Positions 24,611 to 33,842 of a stretch of DNA of 64,000 nucleotides are shown piece by piece. Origin of the DNA: Brevibacterium permense (GTDB lineage Bacteria > Actinomycetota > Actinomycetes > Actinomycetales > Brevibacteriaceae). The position numbers and the translations under genes are program-made. Within the stretch, counting starts at the first letter, position 1. Each line of letters opens with the position of its first letter. The notes below the pieces were generated by a model. It worked only from the letters and a program-made list of their open reading frames with translations, did not search any database and was not told where the DNA came from. The stretch spans positions 1-64,000 of the forward strand of contig NZ_QYCP01000091.1 in the NCBI RefSeq assembly GCF_025506275.1, written 5' to 3'.

Positions 24611-26041
24611 TCAGCCGACCGCGCCTTCCATCTGCAGTTCGATGAGGCGGTTGAGTTCGAGGGCGTACTCCATCGGGAGTTCGCGTGCGATCGGCTCGAC
24701 GAAGCCGCGCACGATCATCGCCATCGCCTCGGTCTCCTCCATGCCGCGGGACATGAGGTAGAAGAGCTGATCCTCACTGACCTTCGACACGGTGGCCTCA
24801 TGGCCGAGTGTGACGTCGTCTTCGCGGATGTCGATGTAGGGGTACGTATCCGAACGGGAGACGTTGTCTACGAGCAGGGCGTCGCAGAGGACGTTGTTCG
24901 ACGAGCCTTCGGCGCCCGGGTGGACGTGGACGAGTCCGCGGTAGCCGGCGCGGCCGCCGCCGCGGGCCACGGACTTCGACACGATCGACGAATGGGTGTG
25001 CGGAGCGGCGTGGACCATCTTCGCACCGGTGTCCTGGTGCTGTCCCTCGCCGGCGAAGGCCACGGACAGCGTCTCGCCGCGGGCGTGCTCACCGGTCAGC
25101 CAGATGGCCGGGTACTTCATGGTCACCTTCGAGCCGATGTTGCCGTCGACCCATTCCATGGAGGCGCCCTCTTCGGCGATGGCGCGCTTGGTGACGAGGT
25201 TGTACACGTTGTTCGACCAGTTCTGGATCGTCGTGTAGCGGACCTTCGCATCCTTCTTCGCGATGATCTCGACGACGGCCGAGTGCAGGGAGTCGGTCTT
25301 GTAGATCGGAGCGGTGCAGCCCTCGACGTAGTGGACCGAGGAACCTTCGTCAGCGATGATGAGCGTGCGCTCGAACTGGCCCATGTTCTCCGTATTGATG
25401 CGGAAGTAGGCCTGCAGCGGGATCTCGACGTGGACGCCCTTGGGGACGTAGACGAAGGAACCGCCGGACCAGACAGCGGTGTTCAGAGCGGCGAACTTGT
25501 TGTCACCGGACGGAATGATCGACCCGAAGTACTCTTCGAAGATCTCCGGGTGCTCGCGCAGGCCGGTGTCGGTGTCCATGAAGATGACACCCTGAGCCTC
25601 GAGCTCCTCGTTGATCTGGTGGTAGACGACCTCGGACTCGTACTGAGCGGCGACACCGGCGACGAGGCGCTGCTTCTCGGCCTCGGGGATGCCGAGCTTG
25701 TCATAGGTGTTGCGGATGTCCTCAGGCAGATCCTCCCAGGACGTCGCCTGTCCCTCGGTGGAGCGGACGAAGTACTTGATGTCCGCGAAGTCGATTCCGG
25801 TGAGGTCAGCGCCCCAGTTCGGCATCGGCTTCTTGTCGAACAGACGCAGAGCCTTGAGTCGACGCTTGAGCATCCACTCTGGTTCGTCCTTGAGCTTCGA
25901 GATGTTGCGGACGACTTCCTCGCTGAGGCCGCGGGTCGCGGTCGCGCCGGCGTCGTTCTCGTCGTGCCAACCGTATGCGTACTGCCCGAGGTCTTTGAGC
26001 TCGGGATTCGCATCGATGATCCGATTTCCTGTGTCAGTCAT
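24611..26041 (-). CDS. sufB: SufB Fe-S assembly scaffold subunit
   Basis: 476 residues, the expected length for an intein-free SufB. Hallmarks: [37 protein letters not shown], the repeated beta-helix, and [14 protein letters not shown] with the conserved Cys involved in cluster formation; [29 protein letters not shown] closes the protein. Mycobacterial sufB often carries an intein; none here. ATG 26041 overlaps the sufR stop (ATGA). Confidence 0.97.
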   Translation of the reverse strand: MTDTGNRIIDANPELKDLGQYAYGWHDENDAGATATRGLSEEVVRNISKLKDEPEWMLKRRLKALRLFDKKPMPNWGADLTGIDFADIKYFVRSTEGQATSWEDLPEDIRNTYDKLGIPEAEKQRLVAGVAAQYESEVVYHQINEELEAQGVIFMDTDTGLREHPEIFEEYFGSIIPSGDNKFAALNTAVWSGGSFVYVPKGVHVEIPLQAYFRINTENMGQFERTLIIADEGSSVHYVEGCTAPIYKTDSLHSAVVEIIAKKDAKVRYTTIQNWSNNVYNLVTKRAIAEEGASMEWVDGNIGSKVTMKYPAIWLTGEHARGETLSVAFAGEGQHQDTGAKMVHAAPHTHSSIVSKSVARGGGRAGYRGLVHVHPGAEGSSNNVLCDALLVDNVSRSDTYPYIDIREDDVTLGHEATVSKVSEDQLFYLMSRGMEETEAMAMIVRGFVEPIARELPMEYALELNRLIELQMEGAVG

Positions 26042-26757
26042 CGTGAACCTCCTTGAGGTCGATCATTGCTGTGGATGAGTGGTCTGGTCAGTTCCGAAGT
26101 CGGAATGTGGGTGGTGCACACATGGTCGCCCTGCGCCAGCGACGACAGCCGCCGTACATCAACACCGAGGTAGTCGGAGAACATCGCGAGCTCTGCTTCG
26201 CAGATCTCCGGGTACTCCGTCGCCACGGCCTGGATCGGGCAGTGTCCCTGGCACAGCTGCATCGCCTCCAACGGGGTTCCAGCCGCGACCGGGGTCGCCG
26301 AGGCGGCGTACCCTTCCCGTGTGAGTGCGGCGGCAAGTGCACGTGAGCGAGACGCCACTGTGGTGCCGCCGCGCTTCTCGAGTTCCGGTCCGAGTCGCTC
26401 CCGCAGTCGGTTCACGAGGTCTTCTGTGAATCCCTCCACTGCCGATCTGCCGTGCTTGTCCTCCATGAAGCGCAGGATGTTCACGGCCAACTCGTCGTAG
26501 GAATGACTGACCGAATCGTGTCCGGCCGTCGTGACCACATAGTGCCGGGCCGGTCGGCCCCTGCCCGCCTGTTTGCCGGCGAGTTCACGAACCTCGAGAA
26601 GGCCCTCACTCTCCAGCGCGTCCAGGTGACGACGGATCGCCGCGGGAGTCAGCTCGAGGGCTTTGGCCAAAGACGAAGCAGTGATCGGACCTTCGTCGAG
26701 CACCGACTGGAAGACCTTCTGCCGGGTTCGGCGATCTTCCGTGTCGTTTGCAGCCAT
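26038..26757 (-). CDS. sufR: SufR-type Fe-S-sensing transcriptional regulator
   Basis: 239 residues: an N-terminal winged helix ([46 protein letters not shown]) and a C-terminal domain with the Fe-S ligands LCQGHCPIQ...PEICEAE and a further Cys in HVCTTHIP. With its cluster SufR represses suf; loss of the cluster relieves repression. AAGGAGGTGG lies just before ATG 26757. It is the first gene of the suf operon and so autoregulated, with the palindrome at 26779-26792 as its likely site. Confidence 0.94.
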   Translation of the reverse strand: MAANDTEDRRTRQKVFQSVLDEGPITASSLAKALELTPAAIRRHLDALESEGLLEVRELAGKQAGRGRPARHYVVTTAGHDSVSHSYDELAVNILRFMEDKHGRSAVEGFTEDLVNRLRERLGPELEKRGGTTVASRSRALAAALTREGYAASATPVAAGTPLEAMQLCQGHCPIQAVATEYPEICEAELAMFSDYLGVDVRRLSSLAQGDHVCTTHIPTSELTRPLIHSNDRPQGGSR

Positions 26758-26778
26758 AATCCACCTCCTTGACTAACA

Positions 26779-26792
26779 CAACAATATTGTTG
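26779..26792. promoter_or_regulatory. Candidate SufR operator
   Basis: CAACAATATTGTTG, a perfect 14-bp palindrome matching the CAAC-N6-GTTG motif described for cyanobacterial SufR. It overlaps the putative sufR -10 element, so binding would repress the operon. Confidence 0.8.
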
Positions 26793-26810
26793 CGTAATTT
26801 GTTTCGTAAA
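26781..26810 (-). promoter_or_regulatory. Putative suf operon promoter
   Basis: On the minus strand TTTACG (26805-26810) is followed after 18 bases by TATTGT (26781-26786), within a clearly AT-rich patch. The -10 is inside the SufR palindrome. Confidence 0.55.
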
Positions 26811-26811
26811 A

Positions 26812-26830
26812 CTAGGTGAGCCTAACCACC
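26812..26830. promoter_or_regulatory. Candidate DtxR/IdeR iron box
   Basis: CTAGGTGAGCCTAACCACC matches the 19-bp DtxR/IdeR consensus TTAGGTTAGSCTAACCTAA at 14 positions, including the core AGGT-AGCCTAACC. It lies just upstream of the suf -35 and about 28 bases upstream of the -35 of the divergent ABC transporter promoter. Confidence 0.65.
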
Positions 26831-26858
26831 GCCCGCGTCGCGCGCGGAAACCTGCGGT

Positions 26859-26888
26859 TTCGACACCCGTTTCGACGCGTCGTAGAAT
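26859..26888 (+). promoter_or_regulatory. Promoter of the ABC transporter genes
   Basis: TTCGAC (26859-26864), 18 bases, TAGAAT (26883-26888). The -10 ends six bases before GTG 26895, predicting a leaderless message. Confidence 0.6.
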
Positions 26889-26894
26889 AGCCTG

Positions 26895-27812
26895 GTGTCA
26901 TATCCGGCCCTGACCATTCGCGGTCTCCAGTACTCCTACGGCACCCACCGTGTCGTCGACGGAATCGACCTCACGGCCGAGTCCGGATCCGTCCTCGGCG
27001 TTCTCGGACCCAACGGCGCAGGAAAATCCACGACCATCTCCCTGGCCGTGGGCACCCGCCGTCCCGAATCGGGCACGGTGGAGATCTTCGGGCACGACCC
27101 CGTCGCCGAACACGCGACGACGTCGCAGCTGGCCGGGGTCATGCTCCAGGACGGCGGACTGCCGATGAGCTCGAAGCCCCTGCAGGTGCTGCGGCACCTC
27201 TCCACCCTCTATGAGAATCCCGTACCGGTCGACGAACTCGCCGAACCCCTGGGTCTCTACGACTTCGCCGGACGCACGATGCGCAGGCTCTCCGGAGGAC
27301 AGAAGCAGCGAGTCGCGCTGGCCGCGGCCCTCATCGGACGGCCGCGCCTCGTCTTCCTCGACGAACCCTGCGCCGGTCTCGACCCGCAGGCTCGCGAGGT
27401 CGTCCACAGCTTCATCCGCGATCTCGCCGACCGCGGAGTCGCCGTCGTCCTCACCACCCACGACCTCGCCGAGGCCGAGGAGCTCTCCGACGAGGTCGTC
27501 GTCATCGATCGCGGACGGATCATCGCTCAGGGAGCGCCAGAGGAGCTGCGCAGCGCCTCCGGCGGGTCCCGGTCGCTGACGATACGCCTCGACTCCCCCG
27601 TCCCCGCCGCTCTCGTCGATCGGCTCACCGAGCTCGGTCCCACCTCGGCGCAGGGCTCACTGATCTCCCTCGACGGAGCACCGACTGCGAGCCAGATCGC
27701 GGCTGCGTGCGCCGCCGTCGCCGAGGCGGGACTGCAGATCACGGACATCGGCATGCAGAGGCAGTCCCTGTCCGACGTCTTCTTCGAACTGACCGGGAGG
27801 CCGCTGCGATGA
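26895..27812 (+). CDS. ABC-2 type transporter, ATP-binding subunit
   Basis: 305 residues: Walker A GPNGAGKSTT, Q-loop VMLQDGGLP, signature RLSGGQKQRVALA, Walker B RLVFLDEPCAGLDP, switch His TTHDLAEAEEL, then a C-terminal domain as in DrrA/NatA-type exporters. No ribosome site; GTG 26895 is probably the first transcribed codon. Its stop overlaps the start of the membrane subunit (ATGA). A pair of this type regularly sits between suf and ctaA in actinobacteria. Substrate unknown; position and the nearby iron box suggest a link to iron-sulfur or haem metabolism, which is inference. Confidence 0.9.
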   Translation: MSYPALTIRGLQYSYGTHRVVDGIDLTAESGSVLGVLGPNGAGKSTTISLAVGTRRPESGTVEIFGHDPVAEHATTSQLAGVMLQDGGLPMSSKPLQVLRHLSTLYENPVPVDELAEPLGLYDFAGRTMRRLSGGQKQRVALAAALIGRPRLVFLDEPCAGLDPQAREVVHSFIRDLADRGVAVVLTTHDLAEAEELSDEVVVIDRGRIIAQGAPEELRSASGGSRSLTIRLDSPVPAALVDRLTELGPTSAQGSLISLDGAPTASQIAAACAAVAEAGLQITDIGMQRQSLSDVFFELTGRPLR

Positions 27813-28540
27813 CCTCGACACGCATCGTCTCGCAGGCGAAGTTCGAGACACTGTCCGTTCTGCGCAACGGCGAACAGCTGCTGCTCTCAATCATCTTCCC
27901 GCTGGGTCTGCTCGTCTTCCTCGCGAAGACTCCCCTGCTCACCGGGCTCGGGGTCATCGAGGCCGGTGCCGATCCGCTGTCGATCGCCGTCCCCGGGGCG
28001 CTGAGCCTGAGCCTGGCCTCCAGCGCATTCACCGGGCAGGCGATCGCAACCGCCTTCGACCGCCGCTACGGAGTGCTGCGGCAGCTGGCGACGACTCCGC
28101 TGGGGACCAACGGACTCATCCTCGGCAAACTCGGCGCCGTCATCGTCGTCGTTCTCATCCAGTACGCACTCGTCTTCGCCGCGGCGGCGATTCTCGGCTT
28201 CCGAGGTCCCGTCGACATCCTCGGACTCATCCTGACCACGCTGTTCGGCACTGCCGCGCTGCTCTCGCTCGGTCTGCTCATGGCAGGCACAGTCCGCGCC
28301 GAGGCGACTCTGGCGGCGACGAACCTCATCTGGGTGCTCATGGCAGGCGTCGGTGGCCTCGTGATCGCACATCCGGGAGAATGGGGAACGGTTGTGGGCT
28401 ACCTGCCCTCCGGTGCGCTCGGCGATGCCATGCGGTCCGCCGTCGGACACGCCGGCACAGACGTCAAGGCAATCATCGTGCTCCTGATATGGGGGCTTGT
28501 GGGAACGCTTGCGGCACGCAGGTGGTTCCGTTTCGAATGA
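27809..28540 (+). CDS. ABC-2 type transporter, membrane subunit
   Basis: 243 residues with about six membrane segments (LLLSIIFPLGLLVFLA; ALSLSLASSAFTGQAIATAF; LGAVIVVVLIQYALVFAAAAI; TTLFGTAALLSLGLLMAGT; NLIWVLMAGVGGLVIAHP; AIIVLLIWGLVGTLAARRW). The RRYGVLRQLATTPLG loop after the second segment is the coupling-helix region of ABC-2 permeases. Partner of the ATPase upstream. The ctaA start follows within nine bases, so all three genes form one operon. Confidence 0.88.
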   Translation: MTSTRIVSQAKFETLSVLRNGEQLLLSIIFPLGLLVFLAKTPLLTGLGVIEAGADPLSIAVPGALSLSLASSAFTGQAIATAFDRRYGVLRQLATTPLGTNGLILGKLGAVIVVVLIQYALVFAAAAILGFRGPVDILGLILTTLFGTAALLSLGLLMAGTVRAEATLAATNLIWVLMAGVGGLVIAHPGEWGTVVGYLPSGALGDAMRSAVGHAGTDVKAIIVLLIWGLVGTLAARRWFRFE

Positions 28541-28548
28541 GGAGTGAA

Positions 28549-29451
28549 GTGGTCACGAAGAAGATCCGCATCGCCGCTTGGGCCATGCTCATCGCCCAGG
28601 CAGGGATCATCCTGACCGGCGGAATCGTCCGGCTCACCGGCTCTGGGCTCGGTTGTTCGGACTGGCCGAAGTGCACCCCGGATTCGCTCGTGGCCACCAG
28701 CGAGATGGGCATCCACGGCGCCATCGAGTTCGGCAACCGCCTGCTGGCCGTGGCGCTGGCGATCCTCGGCGTGAGCATTGCGCTCATGCTGTGGAGGCAC
28801 CGGAAGCAGCGCCCGGATCTCTTCTGGCTCAATATCGGCCTGCTGGCCATCGTGCCCGTCCAGGCCGTCGTCGGCGGAATCACCGTGTGGACGAAGCTCA
28901 ACCCCTGGGTCGTCGCCGGACACTTCGTGCCCTCGGCCGTCGCTGTCGGGGTCGCCGCCTATTTCGTCCGCCGCACCTATGACACGGGAGTGCGACTGAG
29001 GACGAAAGCCCCGGCTCCGCTTCCGACTTTGGGCTGGATCATCCTCGGTCTCACCGCGATCATCGTCGTCTTCGGTGTGCTCACGACAGGGGCCGGGCCC
29101 CATTCGGGTTCGACGATCTCGACCCGCAACAACCTCGACAACATCTGGGTCACCCGGCTGCATGCCGCGCCGGTGTGGCTGCTCGTCATCTCCACGATCT
29201 CCGCGCTCGTCATCGCCCGGAAGAAGGCGCAGACGGCGATGGTCGCCCCGCTGACCGTGCTTCTCGGCGTCGAGGTCGCACAGGGAGTCATCGGCTACGT
29301 CCAATACTTCCTCGGTGTTCCCGAACTGCTCGTGGCCTTACACATGGTCGGCCTGTCGGCTACGATTGCGGCAAGCGTTGCCGTCCTCGACAGCGCATAT
29401 CCGAGGAGCACCGATGTCCATACCGATCGTTCCGTGTCTGTGGTTTCCTGA
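28549..29451 (+). CDS. ctaA: Haem A synthase CtaA
   Basis: 300-residue, eight-helix membrane enzyme that oxidises haem O to haem A for cytochrome aa3 oxidase. Conserved: ILTGGIVRLTGSGLGCSDWPKC (with the extracytoplasmic Cys), HGAIEFGNRLLAVAL (His ligand and Glu), WVVAGHFVPSAVAVG, VTRLHAAPVWLLVI and LVALHMVGLSATIA (the remaining haem-ligand histidines). GTG 28549 is preferred because GAGGAG lies six bases upstream; ATG 28537 in the same frame overlaps the preceding stop but has no ribosome site. The last 38 bases overlap the next gene in another frame. Confidence 0.93.
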   Translation: MVTKKIRIAAWAMLIAQAGIILTGGIVRLTGSGLGCSDWPKCTPDSLVATSEMGIHGAIEFGNRLLAVALAILGVSIALMLWRHRKQRPDLFWLNIGLLAIVPVQAVVGGITVWTKLNPWVVAGHFVPSAVAVGVAAYFVRRTYDTGVRLRTKAPAPLPTLGWIILGLTAIIVVFGVLTTGAGPHSGSTISTRNNLDNIWVTRLHAAPVWLLVISTISALVIARKKAQTAMVAPLTVLLGVEVAQGVIGYVQYFLGVPELLVALHMVGLSATIAASVAVLDSAYPRSTDVHTDRSVSVVS

Positions 29452-29878
29452 CTGCGCCGAGGAGGCCATGGAGTTCTACTGCTCCGTCTTCCCCGATTCG
29501 CGGGTCCTGTCCATCGAACGCTATCCCGACGAATCCCTCGACGAACACTTCAAGGGGATGAGCGGGAAGGTCCTGACCGGCCGGTTCGTCCTCGACGGCA
29601 CAGAGTTCATCTGCCTCGACGGCGGACCGGTGTTCACATTCAACGAGGCGATCTCGCTGACCGTCGAATGTGCTGACCAGGCCGAGATCGACCATTACTG
29701 GTCGCATCTGTCGGCGTCACCCGAGCACGAAAAGTGCGGTTGGCTCAAGGACCGCTTCGGAGTCAGCTGGCAGATCGTTCCCGCGAATCTCGGCGAGCTG
29801 ATGACCGGTCCGGCACAGACTCAGGCGCTCATGAGAATGAAGAAGATCGTCATCGACGACCTCATCAACGCCGGCTGA
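29414..29878 (+). CDS. VOC-superfamily protein (PhnB/3-demethylubiquinone methyltransferase-like)
   Basis: 154 residues of the glyoxalase/VOC fold, the group often annotated '3-demethylubiquinone-9 3-methyltransferase': IVPCLWFPDCAEEAMEFYCSVFPDSRVLSIERY, FVLDGTEFICLDGGPVFTFNEAISLTVEC and the end KCGWLKDRFGVSWQIVP. Such proteins are not real ubiquinone methyltransferases; no function is established. ATG 29414 follows GAGGAG. It begins inside ctaA (38-base overlap, different frame), so its translation is coupled to ctaA. Confidence 0.88.
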   Translation: MSIPIVPCLWFPDCAEEAMEFYCSVFPDSRVLSIERYPDESLDEHFKGMSGKVLTGRFVLDGTEFICLDGGPVFTFNEAISLTVECADQAEIDHYWSHLSASPEHEKCGWLKDRFGVSWQIVPANLGELMTGPAQTQALMRMKKIVIDDLINAG

Positions 29879-29921
29879 ACCTCGACACGCGCTCGAACAG
29901 CGCCGTATCTTCCAAGACACG

Positions 29922-29957
29922 TCAAGGCCCGTTCCCATGCATGGGAACGGGCCTTGA
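29922..29957. terminator. Bidirectional terminator between VOC gene and ctaB
   Basis: A perfect 36-base inverted repeat (18 bp per arm, TCAAGGCCCGTTCCCATG and its complement) placed 44 bases after the VOC stop and 22 bases beyond the ctaB stop. Confidence 0.8.
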
Positions 29958-29978
29958 ATGATCAGCGGAGGTTGAGCC

Positions 29979-30965
29979 TCACCAGATACCGGGGATCAGG
30001 GTGGGCACGAACGGGTCGATGGCCACCGCCAGGAAGAGCAGCGACAGGTAGGTGATCGAACCGTGGAAGACCTTCATCGCCTTGAGCGAGGTGCCGTCCT
30101 TGCCCTGCTTGGCACGAGAGACCAGCGAGTAGCACGACCACAGGAACCAGACTCCGGCGCCCACGGCTACGATCGTGTAGACCGGGCCCATCGGAGCGAC
30201 GGGAATGAGCGCGAGTGAGCAGGCGATCATCGCCCAGGTGTAGAGGATCATCTGACGGCCGACGGATGTCGGCGGAACCTTCGACGGCAGCATGGGCACG
30301 TCGGCGGCGTCATAGTCGGCCTTGTACTTGATCGCCAGCGGCCAGTAATGCGGCGGGGTCCAGAAGAAGACGACGAGGAAGAGCAGCACGGGCTCCCAGG
30401 CGATTCCTCCGGTCACGGCCGACCAGCCGATGAGCACTGGCATGCAGCCTGCAGCGCCGCCCCAGACGATGTTCTGTGAGGTGCGGCGCTTCAGGACGAG
30501 GGTGTAGAAGACTGCGTAGAGCAGGATCGCCGAGGCGGTGAGTCCCGCCGTGACCCAGTTCGTGAATCCGCCGAGCCAGAAGATCGAACCGATGCCGAGC
30601 ACGAAAGCGAAGATGAGTGCAGAACGGGGGCTGATCTCACCGGTGACGAGGGGACGGTCCTTCGTCCGCTCCATCTTCGCGTCGATGTCACGGTCGACAT
30701 AGCAGTTGAAGACCGAGGCCGAGGCCGCAGCGGCGGCTCCGCCGATGAGGGTGTTGATGACCAGCCAGATGTTCGGCAGTCCCTGAGCAGCCAGGAACAT
30801 CACGGGCGCGGTCGTGACGAGGAGCAGCTCGATGACGCGCGGCTTGGTCAGCGCGATATAGGCGCTGATGATCGAACGCGGTCGGGTAGCGAGACTCTGC
30901 TCGTCGATGGCCCTCTGCAGAGGTCGTTCACTCTGCTCTTCCCGGTTCTGACGAAGTTTGCTCAC
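29979..30965 (-). CDS. ctaB: Protohaem IX farnesyltransferase (haem O synthase) CtaB
   Basis: 328-residue UbiA-family membrane enzyme that farnesylates haem b to haem O, the substrate of CtaA. The prenyl-diphosphate motif is ASVFNCYVDRDIDAKMERTKDRPLVTG, the second Asp-rich motif YKADYDAADVPMLP; nine hydrophobic segments are visible. GTG 30965 has no ribosome site; TAGAAT seven bases upstream predicts a leaderless transcript, and its TAG is the stop codon of the upstream gene. It faces ctaA across a shared terminator. Confidence 0.95.
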   Translation of the reverse strand: MSKLRQNREEQSERPLQRAIDEQSLATRPRSIISAYIALTKPRVIELLLVTTAPVMFLAAQGLPNIWLVINTLIGGAAAAASASVFNCYVDRDIDAKMERTKDRPLVTGEISPRSALIFAFVLGIGSIFWLGGFTNWVTAGLTASAILLYAVFYTLVLKRRTSQNIVWGGAAGCMPVLIGWSAVTGGIAWEPVLLFLVVFFWTPPHYWPLAIKYKADYDAADVPMLPSKVPPTSVGRQMILYTWAMIACSLALIPVAPMGPVYTIVAVGAGVWFLWSCYSLVSRAKQGKDGTSLKAMKVFHGSITYLSLLFLAVAIDPFVPTLIPGIW

Positions 30966-30972
30966 GCCCTAG

Positions 30973-30978
30973 ATTCTA
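30973..30978 (-). promoter_or_regulatory. -10 element of ctaB made from an upstream stop codon
   Basis: TAGAAT on the minus strand, the first three bases being the TAG stop of the preceding membrane-protein gene; seven bases then lead to GTG 30965. Confidence 0.5.
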
Positions 30979-31533
30979 CCTGTTGTCGAAGTTTTTGCCA
31001 GTCGCGCGCAGGCGAGTCGAGTCACTGACGATGCGGACGAGGAACGCCACCGCCGCACACACCGGAGCAAGCACAACGACCTGCACGATGAGCACTGAGA
31101 TGAAGCTCAGCGACGCCGACTGCGGATCCGTGCGGAGGAGATTCACATCGACGCACAGTCCGATGATTCCGGCGATGACGGAATAGGTCAGGGCGGTCGT
31201 CCACACCAGTCCGCCGCGCCGTGCATTGAGCATCACGGCCAGCGCTGCCGCGAAGGGGGTGAGCAGAAGGAGTGTGCCCAACGTCCACAGGCCGAGCTCC
31301 CCGATATCGACGGTGCCGCGCAGCGGCTGGGCGATCGCCGACGTCACGGCGACGGTCGCCACGGCGAAGAGCACCGGGCACGCCGTGCCGATCCGGGAGA
31401 TCAGCCGACGGAGCCCCCTCGTCTGTTCGGCCACCTCGGCGAGGTCGGGGCGCCTGCCCGCCAGCCGATCGGATCGCTGGTCTCCGGTGTCGGCGACGGC
31501 GGCATCGACCACGGGATCAGCACCTTTGCTCAC
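30976..31533 (-). CDS. Four-helix membrane protein of unknown function
   Basis: 185 residues from GTG 31533, which has GGAGGG eight bases upstream; the frame is open to 31590. An N-terminal polar 55 residues (RLAGRRPDLAEVAEQTRG) precede four membrane helices: VLFAVATVAVTSAIA, LWTLGTLLLLTPFAAALAVML, ALTYSVIAGIIGLCV and FISVLIVQVVVLAPVCAAVAFLV. No family recognised. It lies 10 bases before ctaB on the same strand, so a link to haem/cytochrome biogenesis is possible. Confidence 0.7.
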   Translation of the reverse strand: MSKGADPVVDAAVADTGDQRSDRLAGRRPDLAEVAEQTRGLRRLISRIGTACPVLFAVATVAVTSAIAQPLRGTVDIGELGLWTLGTLLLLTPFAAALAVMLNARRGGLVWTTALTYSVIAGIIGLCVDVNLLRTDPQSASLSFISVLIVQVVVLAPVCAAVAFLVRIVSDSTRLRATGKNFDNR

Positions 31534-31711
31534 CCGGTCATCCCTCCAGTCGGGCACGGCCCATTTTTCGGTCTCTGCAGCACACGGCAACTGTTGAGTG
31601 TCGAACCCGCAGCTGTGCGCGAGACCACACTTTACCCGTCGATGGTCTAAATGTCTCGCTCCCTCTCAGCACGGCAGGTGAACAGGGGCGGCGCTTCAGG
31701 CATCCGACGGG

Positions 31712-31717
31712 TAGAGT
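31712..31717 (+). promoter_or_regulatory. Putative -10 element of the tkt-tal-pgi operon
   Basis: TAGAGT in the gap upstream of tkt; the start point would be near 31724. That makes ATG 31722 unusable and favours ATG 31761. Confidence 0.4.
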
Positions 31718-31760
31718 TTGAATGCACGCTCTTAAGACGAACGAAGGATCGCTCGACGAC

Positions 31761-33842
31761 ATGACAACTCTGTCCTGGACTGAACTCGACAATCGCGCAG
31801 TCGACACTGCCCGCCTCCTCGCCGCGGATGCGGTGCAGAAGACAGGGAACGGGCACCCGGGCACCGCCATGAGCCTGGCTCCCATCGCACACTACCTGTA
31901 TCAGCACGGACTCACTCACGACCCGGCCGACCCGACTTGGGTCGGCCGTGATCGTTTCGTCCTCTCCTGCGGTCACAGTTCGCTCACCCAGTACGTCCAG
32001 CTCTACCTGGCAGGGTTCGGGCTCGAGCTCGACGATCTCAAGGCGCTGCGCGCATGGGGTTCGCTCACCCCGGGCCACCCGGAAGTCGGCCACACCGCCG
32101 GCGTCGAGATCACCACGGGGCCCCTGGGCTCCGGACTGGCCTCGGCCGTGGGCATGGCCATGGCCGCTCGCCGTGAACGCGGACTCTTCGACCCCGAGGC
32201 GGCTCCCGGCACCTCACCGTTCGACCACAACATCGTCGTGCTCGCCTCCGACGGCGACCTCGAAGAGGGAGTGTCCGGTGAAGCCTCATCGCTGGCCGGG
32301 ACACAGGAGCTGTCGAACCTGCTGGTGATCTGGGACGACAACAAGATCTCCATCGAAGACGACACCGCGATCGCCTTCGGCGAGGACACGGCCGCCCGGT
32401 ACGCCGCCTACGGCTGGCACGTCCAGCATGTCGACTTCACCGCCGGTGGTGATTACCACGAGGACATCGAAGCCTTCCACGCCGCCGTCGAGGCCGCTCG
32501 CGCGGATTCCCGCCCCTCGTTCATCCGCCTGTCCACGATCATCGCCTGGCCCGCCCCGAACGCGCAGAACACCGGCGGGTCCCACGGTGCGGCCCTCGGC
32601 GAGGACGAGATCCGGGCCACCAAGGAGATCCTCGGCTTCGACCCGGAGTCGACCTTCGCCGTCGACGACGAGGTTCTCGCACACACTCGTCTGGCCCTGG
32701 ACCGCGGTCGTGCCGCCCACCTCGACTGGGACAAGTCCTTCGCCGAATGGCGCACCGCCAACCCGGACAACGCCGCCCTCTTCGACCGTCTGGCCAAGCG
32801 CGAGCTTCCCGCCGGCCTTGATGCGGCCTTCCCGGTCTTCGAAGCCAGCGAGAAGGGCATCGCCACTCGCGCGGCCTCCGGTCAGGTGCTCAATGCGATC
32901 GCCGAGACCATGCCCGAACTCTGGGGCGGTTCCGCCGACCTCGCTGGCTCGAACAACACGCTGATCAAGGGTGAGCCTAGCTTCCTGCCTGCTCACCGCT
33001 CTACGGGTGCATTCTCCGGCCACGAGTACGGACGCAATATCCACTTCGGCGTCCGCGAGTTCTCCGCCGGTCTCATCGGCAACGGCATCGCCCTGCACGG
33101 CGGAACCCGCCCGTACAACGGCACGTTCCTCGTCTTCAGCGACTACCAGCGTCCGGCCGTACGCCTGGCAGCCCTCCAGCAGCTGCCGAACCTGTTCGTG
33201 TGGACACACGATTCGATCGGCCTCGGCGAAGACGGACCGACCCATCAGCCGATCGAGCATCTCTCCGCGCTGCGGGCGATCCCCGGCCTCGACCTCGTCC
33301 GACCGGCCGATGCTAACGAGACCGCGGTCGCGTGGCGGAAGATCCTCGAACGCACCGACGGTCCCAGCGGACTCGTGCTCACCCGACAGTCCGTGCCGGT
33401 CCTCGACCGTGAGAAGTACGCCCCCGCCTCCGAGGCCGCACGCGGCGGCTATGTGCTCACCGATACCGGTGACCACCCCGAGGTGGCCATCATCGCCAGC
33501 GGTTCCGAGGTCGCCATCGCCCTCGAGGCCGCCGAGGCTCTGCAGGCATCGGGCACGGACGCTCGCGTCATCTCCATGCCGTGCCAGGAATGGTTCGACG
33601 CTCAGCCGGAGGACTACCGGGCCACCGTGCTGCCGCGTTCGCTCAAGGCACGGGTGAGCATCGAAGCCGCCTCGGCAATGAGCTGGCACAAGTACCTCGG
33701 CGATGCCGGTCGTGCCGTGTCCATCGAACATTTCGGTGCATCCGCGGACTACCAGACCCTGTACGAGAAGTTCGGCATCACGGCCTCGGCCGTCGTCGAC
33801 GCAGCCAAGGAATCCATCAACGCAGCAAAGGCGGAAGCATGA
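31761..33842 (+). CDS. tkt: Transketolase
   Basis: 693 residues. Thiamine-diphosphate enzyme of the non-oxidative pentose phosphate pathway. N-terminal TPP domain: [24 protein letters not shown], and the cofactor motif [19 protein letters not shown]...[12 protein letters not shown]. Middle domain: [19 protein letters not shown]...[46 protein letters not shown]. The C-terminal domain ends in SVVDAAK-type sequence. Start ATG 31761 ([18 protein letters not shown]) matches actinobacterial transketolases; the frame is open to 31722. The stop overlaps tal (ATGA). Confidence 0.96.
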   Translation: MTTLSWTELDNRAVDTARLLAADAVQKTGNGHPGTAMSLAPIAHYLYQHGLTHDPADPTWVGRDRFVLSCGHSSLTQYVQLYLAGFGLELDDLKALRAWGSLTPGHPEVGHTAGVEITTGPLGSGLASAVGMAMAARRERGLFDPEAAPGTSPFDHNIVVLASDGDLEEGVSGEASSLAGTQELSNLLVIWDDNKISIEDDTAIAFGEDTAARYAAYGWHVQHVDFTAGGDYHEDIEAFHAAVEAARADSRPSFIRLSTIIAWPAPNAQNTGGSHGAALGEDEIRATKEILGFDPESTFAVDDEVLAHTRLALDRGRAAHLDWDKSFAEWRTANPDNAALFDRLAKRELPAGLDAAFPVFEASEKGIATRAASGQVLNAIAETMPELWGGSADLAGSNNTLIKGEPSFLPAHRSTGAFSGHEYGRNIHFGVREFSAGLIGNGIALHGGTRPYNGTFLVFSDYQRPAVRLAALQQLPNLFVWTHDSIGLGEDGPTHQPIEHLSALRAIPGLDLVRPADANETAVAWRKILERTDGPSGLVLTRQSVPVLDREKYAPASEAARGGYVLTDTGDHPEVAIIASGSEVAIALEAAEALQASGTDARVISMPCQEWFDAQPEDYRATVLPRSLKARVSIEAASAMSWHKYLGDAGRAVSIEHFGASADYQTLYEKFGITASAVVDAAKESINAAKAEA

